DNA from: Pseudomonas nitroreducens | GTDB taxonomy: Bacteria > Pseudomonadota > Gammaproteobacteria > Pseudomonadales > Pseudomonadaceae | DNA: 64,000 nucleotides | Assembly (NCBI RefSeq): GCF_014204515.1 | Contig: NZ_JACHLI010000017.1 | Location: 62,001 to 126,000, forward strand | Reading direction: 5' to 3' | Part shown: positions 34,134-44,256 of the stretch, in pieces | Position numbering within the stretch: the stretch's first letter is position 1 | How the letters are laid out: each line of letters starts with the position of its first letter | Translations under genes and position numbers: made by a program | The notes under the pieces: generated by a model | The model's database searches: none | Told to the model about the DNA's origin: nothing | What the model saw: only the letters and a program-made list of their open reading frames with translations

Positions 34134-36085
34134 GTGTGGTACCCGAGCCAGTCCATCGCCGCCCCCCGGCGTCGGGCTGGCTCGGTCCCGGCGACTGTGC
34201 TGCAATGCGCCTCCAGCCCATTGCCGTCGCCGCTCACCGTGAAGCCACGCCTCGTGCGCAACTACCTGTTGCCCCTCCTGCTGCTCCTGCTCACCCTGGG
34301 CTTCGGCTACGGCGGCTACCTCATCAGCGAGGGCGCCGGCACCCGCAGCCTGATCGAGAGCGGCGAACGCCAGCTCGAACTGCACGCCCGTGGCGTGGAA
34401 AGCGAGATCAGCCGCTATACCTACCTGCCCAGCCTGCTGGAGCTCGAAGGCAGCGTCAGCCGCCTGCTGGTGGACCCGACGCCGCTGCACCGCGACCGCG
34501 TCAATCATTACCTGGAAGGCCTCAACCGCCGCGCCGGCAGCCGCGCCGTGTACCTGCTGGACACCTCCGGCCGCGTGCAGGCCACCAGCAACTGGCAGGA
34601 CGCCGACAGCTACCTGGGGGAAGACCTGTCCTTCCGCGCCTACTTCCAGGAGGCGGTGAACGGCCGCCCGGGGCGCTTCTACGGCATCGGCAGCACCACC
34701 GGCGAGCCCGGCTACTACCTCGCCCACGGCCTGGTCCACGCCGGCAAGATCGTCGGCGTGGCAGTAGTCAAGGTGCGCATGGAATCCCTCGAAGAACGCT
34801 GGGAGAAGGCGCGCCTGCAGGCCTTCGTCAGCGACGAGAACGGCATCATCATCCTCTCCAGCGACCCGGCCCTGCGCCTGAAGGCCGTGCGCCCGCTCAG
34901 CGACCAGGACAAGGAACGCCTGGCCCGCAGCCTGCAGTACTACTGGTGGGCGCTCAACGAGTGGCAACCGCTGTCGCGCCAGGCGCTGGGCGACGGCGTC
35001 GAGGATATCAGCTTCCCGCCGGGCGAACACGCCGACAGCCACAAGCCGCTCAGCTACCTGATGCAGACGCGACAGCTCAGCGACACACCGTGGAACTTCA
35101 CCCTGCTCACCCCGCTGGCCGACCTGCGCCGCGAGGCGCTGATGCACGGCGTGCTGGCCGCCGTCGGCTTCGCCCTGTTCGCCTTCCTGCTGATCGCCTG
35201 GAACGAGCGACGCAAGGTCATCGCCACCCGCCTCGCCGCCCGCGAGGCGCTGGAGCAGGCCAACAACGCCCTGGAACGACGCATCGCCGAACGCACCGCC
35301 GACCTGCGCGCCAGCAACCAGCACCTGCGCGAACAGATCCGCGAACGCCGGCAGGCCGAGGACACCCTGCGCAAGGCCCAGGACCGCCTGGTGCAGGCCG
35401 GCAAACTGGCGGTGATCGGGCAGATGTCCACCAGCATTGCCCACGAACTCAACCAGCCGCTGGCGGCGCTGCGCACCCTGTCGAGCAACAGCGTGCGCTT
35501 CCTCGAACGCGGCAAGCTGGACGTCGCCAGCAGCAACCTCGAAGCCATCGCCGAAATGGTCGACCGCATGGGCCGCATCACCGCCAGCCTGCGCGCCTTC
35601 GCCCGGCGCGCCGACGACCACGGCCAGGCGACCCTGGGCAAGGCGGTGGACGCCGCGGTGATGGTGCTGCAGGGGCGGCTTTCCGAAGTGCCGGTGACCC
35701 TGCACCGCGACTACCCCGACGCCCAGCTGGCCATCGACCAGACGCGCCTGGAACAGATTCTGGTCAACCTGATCGCCAACGCCCTCGACGCCATGGGCCC
35801 GCAGGCCGACCGCCAGCTCTGGCTGGAAGGCCGCAGCGAAAGCGACGGCCACTACCGCCTGGTGGTCCGCGACAACGGCCCCGGCATCCCCCAGGAACAG
35901 CGCCAGCACCTGTTCGAACCCTTCTTCACCACCAAGCCCGGCGAACTCGGCCTGGGCCTGGGCCTGACCCTTTCGGCCAGCCTCGCCACCGCCGCCGGCG
36001 GCAGCCTCGGCGTGGCCTACCCGGAAGCCGGCGGCACCGCCTTCGAGCTGCACCTGCCGCTGCTTCCGGCCATGGAGACACCCGC

Positions 36086-36089
<4 letters not shown>
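34134..36089 (+). CDS. aauS: AauS: membrane sensor kinase for acidic amino acids
   Basis: A DctB-like histidine kinase, 651 residues from the GTG at 34134. One helix (YLLPLLLLLLTLGFGYGGYL), a double-PAS (Cache) periplasmic domain (RAVYLLDTSGRVQATSNWQ...), a second helix (VLAAVGFALFAFLLIAW) and a coiled coil lead to the kinase core. H437 lies in SIAHELNQPLAALRTL, followed by N-box NLIANALDAM and G-box GLGLGLTLSASLA. The real start may be the GTG at 34239, which puts the first helix at the N-terminus; GGAAG upstream favours 34134. It is coupled to aauR by a 4-bp ATGA overlap. Confidence 0.88.
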
Positions 36090-37420
<1,331 letters not shown>

Positions 37421-37776
37421 ACGATTTGGCTTGCGCTCACCCGCAGGAGCAAGCTTGCAGGCTGGCACCGCCCTATCCCGTCGCGTAGGAGCGGACTCCG
37501 TCCGCGATGATTCCCAGCTCGACTCGGACCGATCGCGGACGCAGTCCGCTCCTACACGGAAGCTCCTGCGCCAGAGACTGCCCTCTCCCCAGCCCTCTCC
37601 CTGAAGGGAGAGGGCTGGGGAGAGGGAAGCCCAGGCACAGCGTTGCAGAACAAAGGCCATTGCTCCTTCGTGTCCGTCAGGGCGGCGTCAGCCGGTAGAG
37701 GTCATTCCCATTGATCTGTACCGCCGCGTCCCGGACACTATCGCCCTCTGAACCGGCCGCACGAGCGGGAGCCACC
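37421..37776. repeat. Intergenic repeat cluster after aauR
   Basis: A 356-bp gene-free stretch. It has a GCAGGAGCAAGCTTGC unit (37441), an inverted pair of GTAGGAGCGGACTCCGTCC/GGACGCAGTCCGCTCCTAC units (37485-37555), and the 22-bp perfect hairpin at 37581-37626, which could terminate aauR. The promoter of the next gene must lie after about 37640; nothing distinctive was seen. Confidence 0.7.
37581..37626. repeat. Perfect CCCTCTCCC hairpin
   Basis: A perfect 22-bp inverted repeat with a 2-nt (GA) spacer. Each arm contains CCCTCTCCC twice. It belongs to the same C/T-rich family as the elements at 49943 and 56543. Confidence 0.9.
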
Positions 37777-38226
37777 ATGTCCACCCAAGCCGAAACCCTC
37801 TGGAACCAGCTCTGCGCCGACGCCGGCGTCGACCCGCAGCAGCGCATGGCCGCACGCCAGGCCATCCTCGCCGACAGCAACGCGCTGGACGCCACCGTCT
37901 ACCGCCCGGACGACAACGACCCGGACGCCGAAGAACTCGACATGGGCGATGCCAAGGTCCTGTTCCTCGGCCCCTTCGAAGCCCCCGTCGAATGGGACGC
38001 CGCCGAGCGCGAAGACTTCTTCGACGACGCCGACCCGGCGCTGTTCTTCAGCGTGCGCATCGAGTGCGAGGCCCAGCCGGGCACCTCGGGCTTCTTCGTC
38101 CCGGAAGTAGGCGACTACCTGGCGGTGATGGACGCCGGCAAGATCCAGATGTACTTCCTCCACGACTGGCGCGAAGACGAAGACGGCTGCACCTGCGTGC
38201 TGATCCGCGACGACATCCAGCTCTGA
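37777..38226 (+). CDS. Acidic protein of unknown function
   Basis: A 149-residue soluble, strongly acidic protein. It has repeated Asp/Glu clusters (RPDDNDPDAEELDMGD, EREDFFDDADPAL) and a C-terminal half rich in aromatic/beta character (GDYLAVMDAGKIQMYFLHDWREDEDGCTCVLIRDDIQL). No known domain recognised. Start ATG at 37777 with a GCGGGAG site. Monocistronic, ended by the bidirectional terminator at 38289. Good codon use and terminator support it as a real gene. Confidence 0.65.
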   Translation: MSTQAETLWNQLCADAGVDPQQRMAARQAILADSNALDATVYRPDDNDPDAEELDMGDAKVLFLGPFEAPVEWDAAEREDFFDDADPALFFSVRIECEAQPGTSGFFVPEVGDYLAVMDAGKIQMYFLHDWREDEDGCTCVLIRDDIQL

Positions 38227-38240
38227 CTGCTGCACCGGTA

Positions 38241-38262
38241 CCGCAGCGGGCTTGCTCGCGAA
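38241..38262. repeat. AGCGGGCTTGCTCGCGA repeat unit
   Basis: A degenerate copy of the GAGCGAGCTTGCTCGCGA family, 15 bp after the stop of the acidic protein gene. Confidence 0.6.
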
Positions 38263-38288
38263 CCTCCAGGCGCCGATGTGAAATGAAG

Positions 38289-38316
38289 AAAGCCCGCTCT
38301 CTGGAGCGGGCTTTTT
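38289..38316. terminator. Bidirectional intrinsic terminator
   Basis: AAAGCCCGCTC/GAGCGGGCTTT stem with a 4-nt loop and flanking A and T runs. It lies between convergent genes at 37777 and 38336 and serves both. Confidence 0.92.
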
Positions 38317-38335
38317 CGTCTGTGGCGGAGGACTG

Positions 38336-40066
38336 TCAGCGGTTGGCCGCCAACTTGTCCTGCTTCATCTTGCTGGTGTCCAGGTGCAGCAGGCCGAATG
38401 CCGTGCCGTAGAAGATGTTGCCGTCGACGTCGACCTTGATCGGCGAATACATGCCGTTGTAGATCGGGTCGCTGCCCTCGCGGATGCTCAGCGCGGTCTT
38501 GCCGGTATCCAGGTCCAGGCCGATGTGGTGGCGGTCGTTCCAGGCGCCGGCGAAGTAGCCGTCGATCAGTGCCATGTGGCCTTCCCCGGAAATCATCGGC
38601 ACCACCGAGATCGACGAGACGTCGTTACGCCCCCACAGCTGCTTCCATTCGTGGGTCTGGTTGTTCCAGCGGAAGGTCGCCGCGCCGGTCGGGCCGGGAC
38701 GGGTGGCGCCCAGCAGCGTGCTGACGTAGTAGGGGTTCGGGTCGAGGGTCTTCTCGTCGGCGGCGCGGATGTTGTTGACCACGAAGGCGTAGTCGCCATA
38801 GACCGCCACCGATTGTTCGGACTGCACGGTATCGGTGCCGGGGATGGTCACCTTCATCTGGCCGGCGATGCGCGGGCTGGCGGTGCCCGGTCGCTGCTGC
38901 CAGCCGGCGGGGATGCCGTCGCGCCAGAACGCGACCATGCTCATGTTCTTCGCCCCGTCGGTGATCACCACCAGCTTGTCTTCGTCGGGACCGAAGCCCA
39001 TCAGCGTCGGCGTGGAGCCGGTGCCATCGGCGATCTTCGGCGCCGGCATGCGGATGCCGCGGTCATAGCCGGCCTTCCAGGCGCCGTGGGCGTCGTCGTC
39101 GTGGAGCTTGCCGTCCTTGTCCACCACCAGGCGGTACATGGTGGTGTTGGACGCCACGTAGATCGCCCCGCCGTCGGCCTCGGGACCGGTGGCGAAGCTG
39201 TTGAGGAACAGCTCGTCGGCGCCGGCGACCGCGTAGGTGTCGATCACCTGCAGGGTGTCGCGATCCAGCGTGATGATCTTGCCGCCCAGGGTGTTGACCA
39301 CGATGAAGCCGTTGTAGCTCATGCTCATGCCGAACAGCATGTCACCGGGGAAGCGCGTGCCGCGCTTGACCTTCTCGTTGTCGAACAGGTTGGCCGGGAT
39401 CGCGCTGGCCTTGCCCAGCTGCATCGCCGAATCGGCGCGCTTGGGGTCGGTCTGGTCGATGCGGAACACCTGGCGGCCGTTGCAGCCGACGAAGGCGTCG
39501 TCGCGGGTCAGCAGCGCATACACCGAGCCGTTGAGCGCCTGGTCGGAAGCGGCGCTGAGCATGCGGTTGGGTTGCGCCTTCATGTAGTCGAGCAGGCCCT
39601 TCTCGTCCTTCTGGTCGAGGAACTTCTGCACCGCCCTGGACTGTTCGATGCGCTGCTGCGCACTGACCGCCGTGTAGTTGGGCAGCTTAACCGGCACATC
39701 GACACGGGCCAGTTCGGTGAGCTTGCCGTTCTCCAGGCTGACCTTGCGCAGGGCAAACCCTGACCACCAGAAATACAGCGGCTTGCCCTCCACGGTATTG
39801 GCGAAGATCGGCAGGCCGACGCCCTCGCCGGGCAGGAACTGCACCGACTCCGGGGTCACCTCGTAGGCGCCGCGCGCCACCGGGATGCCGATGCTGTCGG
39901 TGGCGGCGTCGTTCCAGTGGGTCTGGTTGTTGTAGGACTGGGCCAGGAAGGGGTTTTCCGCCGGCCAGGCCGGCTTGGACGGGGCGGCGTGGACGGCACC
40001 GGCCGCCAGGACGAGGGCGATGGACAGCGGCAGAACGGACAGCGAAGGGAAGCGGCGACGGGACAT
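38336..40066 (-). CDS. Exported beta-propeller-like protein of unknown function
   Basis: A 576-residue protein with a Sec signal peptide (MSRRRFPSLSVLPLSIALVLAAGAVHA). Its body has repeated beta-strand segments with Asp/Gly turns (IITLDRDTLQVIDTYAVAG, IGLDLDTGKTALSIREGSDP, PIKVDVDGNIFYGTAFGLLHLD), suggesting a secreted beta-propeller of the quinoprotein/NHL kind. One cysteine only (VGCNGRQVF). I do not recognise the family and see no catalytic residues. A metal/PQQ ligand set cannot be assigned. Start ATG at 40066. Monocistronic. Confidence 0.6.
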   Translation of the reverse strand: MSRRRFPSLSVLPLSIALVLAAGAVHAAPSKPAWPAENPFLAQSYNNQTHWNDAATDSIGIPVARGAYEVTPESVQFLPGEGVGLPIFANTVEGKPLYFWWSGFALRKVSLENGKLTELARVDVPVKLPNYTAVSAQQRIEQSRAVQKFLDQKDEKGLLDYMKAQPNRMLSAASDQALNGSVYALLTRDDAFVGCNGRQVFRIDQTDPKRADSAMQLGKASAIPANLFDNEKVKRGTRFPGDMLFGMSMSYNGFIVVNTLGGKIITLDRDTLQVIDTYAVAGADELFLNSFATGPEADGGAIYVASNTTMYRLVVDKDGKLHDDDAHGAWKAGYDRGIRMPAPKIADGTGSTPTLMGFGPDEDKLVVITDGAKNMSMVAFWRDGIPAGWQQRPGTASPRIAGQMKVTIPGTDTVQSEQSVAVYGDYAFVVNNIRAADEKTLDPNPYYVSTLLGATRPGPTGAATFRWNNQTHEWKQLWGRNDVSSISVVPMISGEGHMALIDGYFAGAWNDRHHIGLDLDTGKTALSIREGSDPIYNGMYSPIKVDVDGNIFYGTAFGLLHLDTSKMKQDKLAANR

Positions 40067-40263
40067 CGGCAGACTCCTGCAGGGTAGAGGGCGCCGGGTT
40101 CTGCGGCGCCGGAGGCGCTATCGGGGCCGCACCGGAACAGGCGGGGCGGAGCGCAACCACCCTAAGAGGCTGGCGGGACTGCGGAGACCACCCGAATCAG
40201 GGAGGCCCGCGGAAAACGACCTGCGCGGTCGCAGGCGGAACGCTTTGCGTCAGACCGACGCCT

Positions 40264-41244
40264 TCATCCGCCGGTCCGTCCGCCTCGCCGCACGGCGCCC
40301 GGAGAAAGGCCGATGCAGCGCTTGAATGCCCGGCTGAACGCCGCCTCGGACTGGTAGCCGAGGCACTCGGCCAGCTCGGCCACGGCGATCTCCCGCTCCT
40401 GCAGCCAGCTCAGTGCCACGTGCATGCGCCAGCGGGTGACGTAATGCATGGCCGGCATGCCGACCTTCTCGGCGAAGCGCGCGGCGAAGGCAGAGCGTGA
40501 CATGGCGGCCGCTTCCGCCAGCGCCGGCAGGCTCCAGTCCCGTGCCGGATCGCGGTGGATCAGGCTCAGCGCACGCCCCAACTGACGATCCTGCAAGGCG
40601 CCGAGCCAACCGGTCTGCGCCTCCGGGTCCTGCTCGATCCAGGCGCGGATGGCCTGGATCACCAGGATATCGGCCAGCCGGGTAATCACCGTTTCGCCAC
40701 CGGGGCGCATGGCCCTTGCCTCGTTCTCCATCAGTTGCAGGGTGCTCATCAGCCAGTCGCGCTGGCCGCGGTCGCGCACCTGCGCCTCCAGCACGCGCGG
40801 CAGCAGGCGCACCAGTTGCAGCGCGGCGGGATGGTCGAAGCGCACCGCGCCGCAGATCATCGCCGTCGGCTCGCCACCGCCACCCTGGCGCAGCACCTCG
40901 TAGCGGTCGCTGGCATAGGCGCGCGGCAGGTCGAACAGCCCCGCCGCCGCTGCACCCGGCGCACTAACCAGCCGATGGCCCTCGCCGTGGGGCACCAGCA
41001 CCAGGTCACCCGGCGCCAGCCGGCGCGGCTCGTCGCCCGCGGCTTGCAGCCAGCACTCGCCGACGGTGAGCACATGGAACATCAGGCACTGCGGCATGGC
41101 CGGCAGTTCCAGGCCCCAGGGCGCAGTGAACTCCGAGCGGCAATAGAAGGTGCCGCTCATGCGCAGGAAATGCAGGGCCTCGCCCAGGGGGTCGGTGGAA
41201 GCCCAGGCATCGGCAAGGTCCGGTGGAACGGTAGGAGCGTTCAT
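40264..41244 (-). CDS. AraC-family regulator with cupin_6 sensor domain
   Basis: A 326-residue regulator. The N-terminal cupin-type ligand domain (FYCRSEFTAPWGLELPAMPQCLMFHVLTVGECWL...LAPGDLVLVPHGEGHRL) is followed at ~220-315 by two HTH motifs of the AraC fold (LPALAEAAAMSRSAFAARFAEKVGMPAMHYVTRWRM and VAELAECLGYQSEAAFSRAFKR). It is divergent from the NmrA-like gene across 168 bp and probably controls it, a layout common for this family. Inducer unknown. Confidence 0.88.
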   Translation of the reverse strand: MNAPTVPPDLADAWASTDPLGEALHFLRMSGTFYCRSEFTAPWGLELPAMPQCLMFHVLTVGECWLQAAGDEPRRLAPGDLVLVPHGEGHRLVSAPGAAAAGLFDLPRAYASDRYEVLRQGGGGEPTAMICGAVRFDHPAALQLVRLLPRVLEAQVRDRGQRDWLMSTLQLMENEARAMRPGGETVITRLADILVIQAIRAWIEQDPEAQTGWLGALQDRQLGRALSLIHRDPARDWSLPALAEAAAMSRSAFAARFAEKVGMPAMHYVTRWRMHVALSWLQEREIAVAELAECLGYQSEAAFSRAFKRCIGLSPGAVRRGGRTGG

Positions 41245-41412
41245 GGCTTCGAGACTCGTCCGACAGTACGACGGCGTCCAGCATCTCTGGACGAATGAGC
41301 ATGAAGCAAAGACCTCCAGGCATTAAACGTCCAGTCGATCAGCGGGAGACTGCATCCAGGCCAACGAACCCACGGCGGGCGCCGCGGGACGGCCAACTGC
41401 GAGGACAGCATC

Positions 41413-42306
41413 ATGATTACTGTAATGGGCGCCACCGGCCGCACCGGTTCGAGAATCTGCCAGACCCTGCTGCAAGCCGGCATCCCCGTCCGCGCCCTGG
41501 GACGCAATGCCGAACGCCTGGCAGCGCTGGCCGCTGCCGGCGCCGAGATCGCCGTGGGCGAGCCGCACGACGCCGCCTTTCTCACTGAAGCCTTCCGCGG
41601 CGCGGAAGCCGTCTACACCCTGCTCGCCTACGGCCCGGAAACCGAGGACTACCGCCGGCAGCAGGCCGCCCAGGGCGAAGCGATCGTCCAGGCGATCCGC
41701 GACAGCGGCGTGCGCCACGTGGTGTTCATCAGCAGCGTGGGCGCCGAAGTCCCCTCCGGCACCGGGCCGATCATCAGCATGCACGACCAGGAGCAGCGCC
41801 TGAGCCAGCTGCCGTCGGCGGTGAACGTGCTGATGCTGCGTTCCGGTGCGCTGTTCGAGAACCTCTATGGCGCTCTGGAAATCGTCCGCGCCTACGACTG
41901 TTACAGCGATGCCGTGGCCGCGGACGTACCGGTGCCCATGGTCGCCACGCAGGATGTTGCCGACGCCGCCAGCCGCGCACTGCGGGAGCGCGACTGGCAG
42001 GGCCTGGAGATTCGCGAAGTGCTCGGCCAGCGCGATATCAGCTACGCCGAGGCAACCCGCCTGCTGGGCGAAGCCATTGGCCGGCCTGAGCTGCCCTACG
42101 TACAGGTGTCGCCAGCAGAGCTGGCCGAGGCGCTGCAGCAGGCCGGCTATTCGGCCAGCGTTGCCGCCTGCTATGCGGAACTGGGCGAGGCGATCAGCGC
42201 CGGCCGGGTCCGTGCGCGGGAGGCCCGCTCACCGCGCAACACCACCGCAACGCCCCTGGAGGCGTTCGCCCAGGCCTGGGCCGAAGCCTACCGGGCCCTG
42301 CCGTAG
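41413..42306 (+). CDS. NmrA-like NAD(P)-binding reductase family protein
   Basis: A 297-residue protein with an atypical short-chain dehydrogenase fold. The Rossmann motif GATGRTGSRI is at residues ~4-13, and VVFISSVGAEVPSGTGPII then MLRSGALFENLYGAL are typical of the NmrA group. The canonical Tyr-Lys catalytic pair is not evident, so it may act as a redox sensor or quinone reductase-like enzyme. It is divergent from the AraC-type gene at 40264. Start ATG at 41413. Confidence 0.85.
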   Translation: MITVMGATGRTGSRICQTLLQAGIPVRALGRNAERLAALAAAGAEIAVGEPHDAAFLTEAFRGAEAVYTLLAYGPETEDYRRQQAAQGEAIVQAIRDSGVRHVVFISSVGAEVPSGTGPIISMHDQEQRLSQLPSAVNVLMLRSGALFENLYGALEIVRAYDCYSDAVAADVPVPMVATQDVADAASRALRERDWQGLEIREVLGQRDISYAEATRLLGEAIGRPELPYVQVSPAELAEALQQAGYSASVAACYAELGEAISAGRVRAREARSPRNTTATPLEAFAQAWAEAYRALP

Positions 42307-42425
42307 TGCTGGGCCGCCTATCGAATCAACACACATTCCTACAATTTTCTCGGAAATCGCCGATGAATTCGGCACGGGTCCGCTGTCTAGAGTACTCGCC
42401 CTTTTCAGCCGGACCCCTCGCCGCC

Positions 42426-42668
42426 ATGCCGCACGATTCCGAAAGCCTCTGGGTGGAAGTGGAGACCTGGTCTCCCTACCGCCCGCAACGCATCCTCCAC
42501 GGCCGTATCAGCCTGGACGATTACCACGCCCTGCGCGCCGGCCTCGGCCCGGCCATGGTGCGCCTGGAGGAATGCCAGAACCAGCAGAACCCCTGCGGCC
42601 CGATACAGGACCTGTTCCTGAGCAACTCGCACATCCTCAGCATCACTCCCGCCGACCAGGTCGCCTGA
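42426..42668 (+). CDS. Small protein of unknown function, paralogue 1
   Basis: An 80-residue soluble protein (MPHDSESLWVEVETW...) containing ILHGRISLDDYHALRAGLGPAMVRLEECQ and a C-terminal SNSHILSITPADQVA. It is related to the product of the next gene, with LHGRIS.DDYHAL versus LQGWIS.EDYHAL, then MVRLEECQ versus VVRMNDCQ, and ILSI in both. Function unknown. The ATG at 42426 gives the start that aligns with the paralogue. Confidence 0.6.
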   Translation: MPHDSESLWVEVETWSPYRPQRILHGRISLDDYHALRAGLGPAMVRLEECQNQQNPCGPIQDLFLSNSHILSITPADQVA

Positions 42669-42792
42669 GTACGGCCCGCCAGGCCAGAGCTACGGGATAT
42701 CCGCACAGTCCAATCGGAAGCCCCTGACAGTGCCTTCGAGGTCCGGAAGCTAAGGTTTGCCCCCCGTAAACCCACTGCCAGGTAATGCTTCC

Positions 42793-43059
42793 ATGAACGA
42801 GCAACTTCGCGTCGAAGTCGTGGTTCGTGCCCACAACCGCGAATCCTCCGTCCTCCAGGGCTGGATCAGTCGGGAGGATTACCACGCACTCTGCGAGGGC
42901 GCGGCGCCTTTCGTCGTGCGCATGAACGATTGCCAGTCCGACCTGGGCCTGCTCGAGCACTCTGAAGACTTCTACGTGCGCAGCGCCTACATCCTCAGCA
43001 TCGAGGTGCTGGACTGCCTGCCGCCGCCGCGTCAGTCGGCCATGCCGCGGTATACGTAG
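42793..43059 (+). CDS. Small protein of unknown function, paralogue 2
   Basis: An 88-residue soluble protein, MNEQLRVEVVVRAHNRESSVLQGWISREDYHALCEGAAPFVVRMNDCQ..., similar to the gene at 42426 and in the same direction 124 bp downstream. The C-terminus extends PPPRQSAMPRYT. A tandem duplication followed by divergence is the simplest reading. It converges with, and overlaps by 28 bp, the methyltransferase gene. AGGTAATG precedes the ATG. No known domain. Confidence 0.6.
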   Translation: MNEQLRVEVVVRAHNRESSVLQGWISREDYHALCEGAAPFVVRMNDCQSDLGLLEHSEDFYVRSAYILSIEVLDCLPPPRQSAMPRYT

Positions 43060-43649
43060 GTCATCGGCCGCGGGCCGGGCAGGTAGTCCTGGATCAACTC
43101 GCGCAGCTGGAAGCCGCCGGACTCGATCAGCGCCGGCATGTCGCGGTCCAGGTGGCAGCCGCCGGCCAGGGGCTTCCAAACCGGCGTCAGCCGGTGTTGC
43201 CAGGTGCGCACGCCAGCATCCGGCGCCAGGCCGTGCTCACAGAAGAGCAATTCGCCGCCGGGCTTGAGTACCCGGCGCATTTCCTGCAGCGCGGCCACAG
43301 CATCGGGGATGCTGCACAGGGTGAAGGTGCAGACGATGCTGTCGAAACTGCCGACGTCGGCGCGGATCTGCCCCAGCTCCAGCGCCACCATCTCCACCGG
43401 AATGCCGATGGCCTCGGCACGGCTGCGGGCCAGCTTCTGCATCTGCGCCGCCGGGTCGACGCCGACGATTGTCGACACCTTGGCCGGATCGTAGAACGAC
43501 AGGTTCAGACCGGTGCCCATGCCGATCTCCAGCACCCGCCCACGGGCGCGGGGCACCAGCAGCGAGCGCTGCTTCATCACGTCGCCCATGCCGCAGGCGA
43601 AGTCGATCAGTCGGGGCAGTGCGTGACGGTCATACCAGCTGCGGATCAT
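43032..43649 (-). CDS. Class I SAM-dependent methyltransferase
   Basis: A 205-residue cytoplasmic methyltransferase. Motif I is VLEIGMGTGLNL (about 39-50), the acidic end of beta-2 is in VGVDPAAQM, motif post-I includes VCTFTLCSIPDA, and motif III is LKPGGELLFCEHG. It resembles the UbiE/phospholipid N-methyltransferase-like group with a HR(L)TP.W.P.AGGCHLDRD tail seen in METTL7-type proteins. Substrate unknown. The start ATG at 43649 lies inside the upstream membrane-protein gene (20-bp overlap). Confidence 0.83.
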   Translation of the reverse strand: MIRSWYDRHALPRLIDFACGMGDVMKQRSLLVPRARGRVLEIGMGTGLNLSFYDPAKVSTIVGVDPAAQMQKLARSRAEAIGIPVEMVALELGQIRADVGSFDSIVCTFTLCSIPDAVAALQEMRRVLKPGGELLFCEHGLAPDAGVRTWQHRLTPVWKPLAGGCHLDRDMPALIESGGFQLRELIQDYLPGPRPMTYVYRGMAD

Positions 43650-44052
43650 CGGTCTTCCTCCAGGCCGCCAGGGCCCAGCCACCACCATAGGCGAGAACGG
43701 CGCACAGCAGTGGCCAGGCACAGATGAAGGCCACCTCCGCCGCCAGCTCGGCCAGCGTGTAGGTGCTCCAGCTCGCCACCCGGCTGTCGTACAGACAAAG
43801 ATCCACCCAGAACCAGCCCAGCAGGGCCACTCCCGACGAAAGCACGCCGCCGCGCAAGGTGGCCGCCCAGCGGGGCCAGGCCGCCAGTGCGATCCACAGT
43901 GCCCAGAACAGCAGCAAAGGAGCCATCTCCTGCGACAGGCTGATCGACCGCACGTCCGCCGTCAGGTTGTCCCGGTAGGGATGCAGGGCCCACAGCCCCT
44001 GTCCCCAGCCCAGCAGCAGGAATCCCGCCACGCTGGTCAACAGTCGTCTCAT
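43630..44052 (-). CDS. Small four-helix membrane protein
   Basis: A 140-residue inner-membrane protein with four predicted helices, starting MRRLLTSVAGFLLLGWGQGLWAL. It then has LSQEMAPLLLFWALWIALAAW, GGVLSSGVALLGWFWVDLCLY and a last helix before KTDDPQLV. No family recognised. The stop codon lies inside the methyltransferase gene start, so both are probably cotranscribed. The ATG at 44052 is preferred, since further upstream the frame runs antisense to the GntR gene. Confidence 0.65.
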   Translation of the reverse strand: MRRLLTSVAGFLLLGWGQGLWALHPYRDNLTADVRSISLSQEMAPLLLFWALWIALAAWPRWAATLRGGVLSSGVALLGWFWVDLCLYDSRVASWSTYTLAELAAEVAFICAWPLLCAVLAYGGGWALAAWRKTDDPQLV

Positions 44053-44171
44053 CCGCTGATTCGCTTGCACGACACGCTCCCTGATCGATCCGCCCGGGAT
44101 CTTCTCATGTTCGCGGCCGTCCTTTCCGATCCCCGCGGCGGCCCGGCATAAGAAAACCTTCTCATTAGACG

Positions 44172-44183
44172 ATTGTCGACAAT
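44172..44183. promoter_or_regulatory. GntR-type operator 1 upstream of the prp cluster
   Basis: ATTGTCGACAAT, a perfect 12-bp palindrome. A second ATTGTCGACA lies at 44245-44254, ending two bases before the ATG of the GntR gene. Both look like FCD-family GntR operators and are placed for autoregulation of the whole cluster. Confidence 0.72.
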
Positions 44184-44244
44184 TCACCAAATCTTCATTG
44201 ACCCGATAGCTCTGCGGGGGTAGCTTTCGCCGCACACCAAGAAG

Positions 44245-44254
44245 ATTGTCGACA
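44245..44254. promoter_or_regulatory. GntR-type operator 2
   Basis: ATTGTCGACA, sharing the core TTGTCGACA with operator 1, 73 bp downstream (about seven helical turns, same face). It overlaps the ribosome-binding region of the regulator gene. Confidence 0.65.
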
Positions 44255-44256
44255 CC

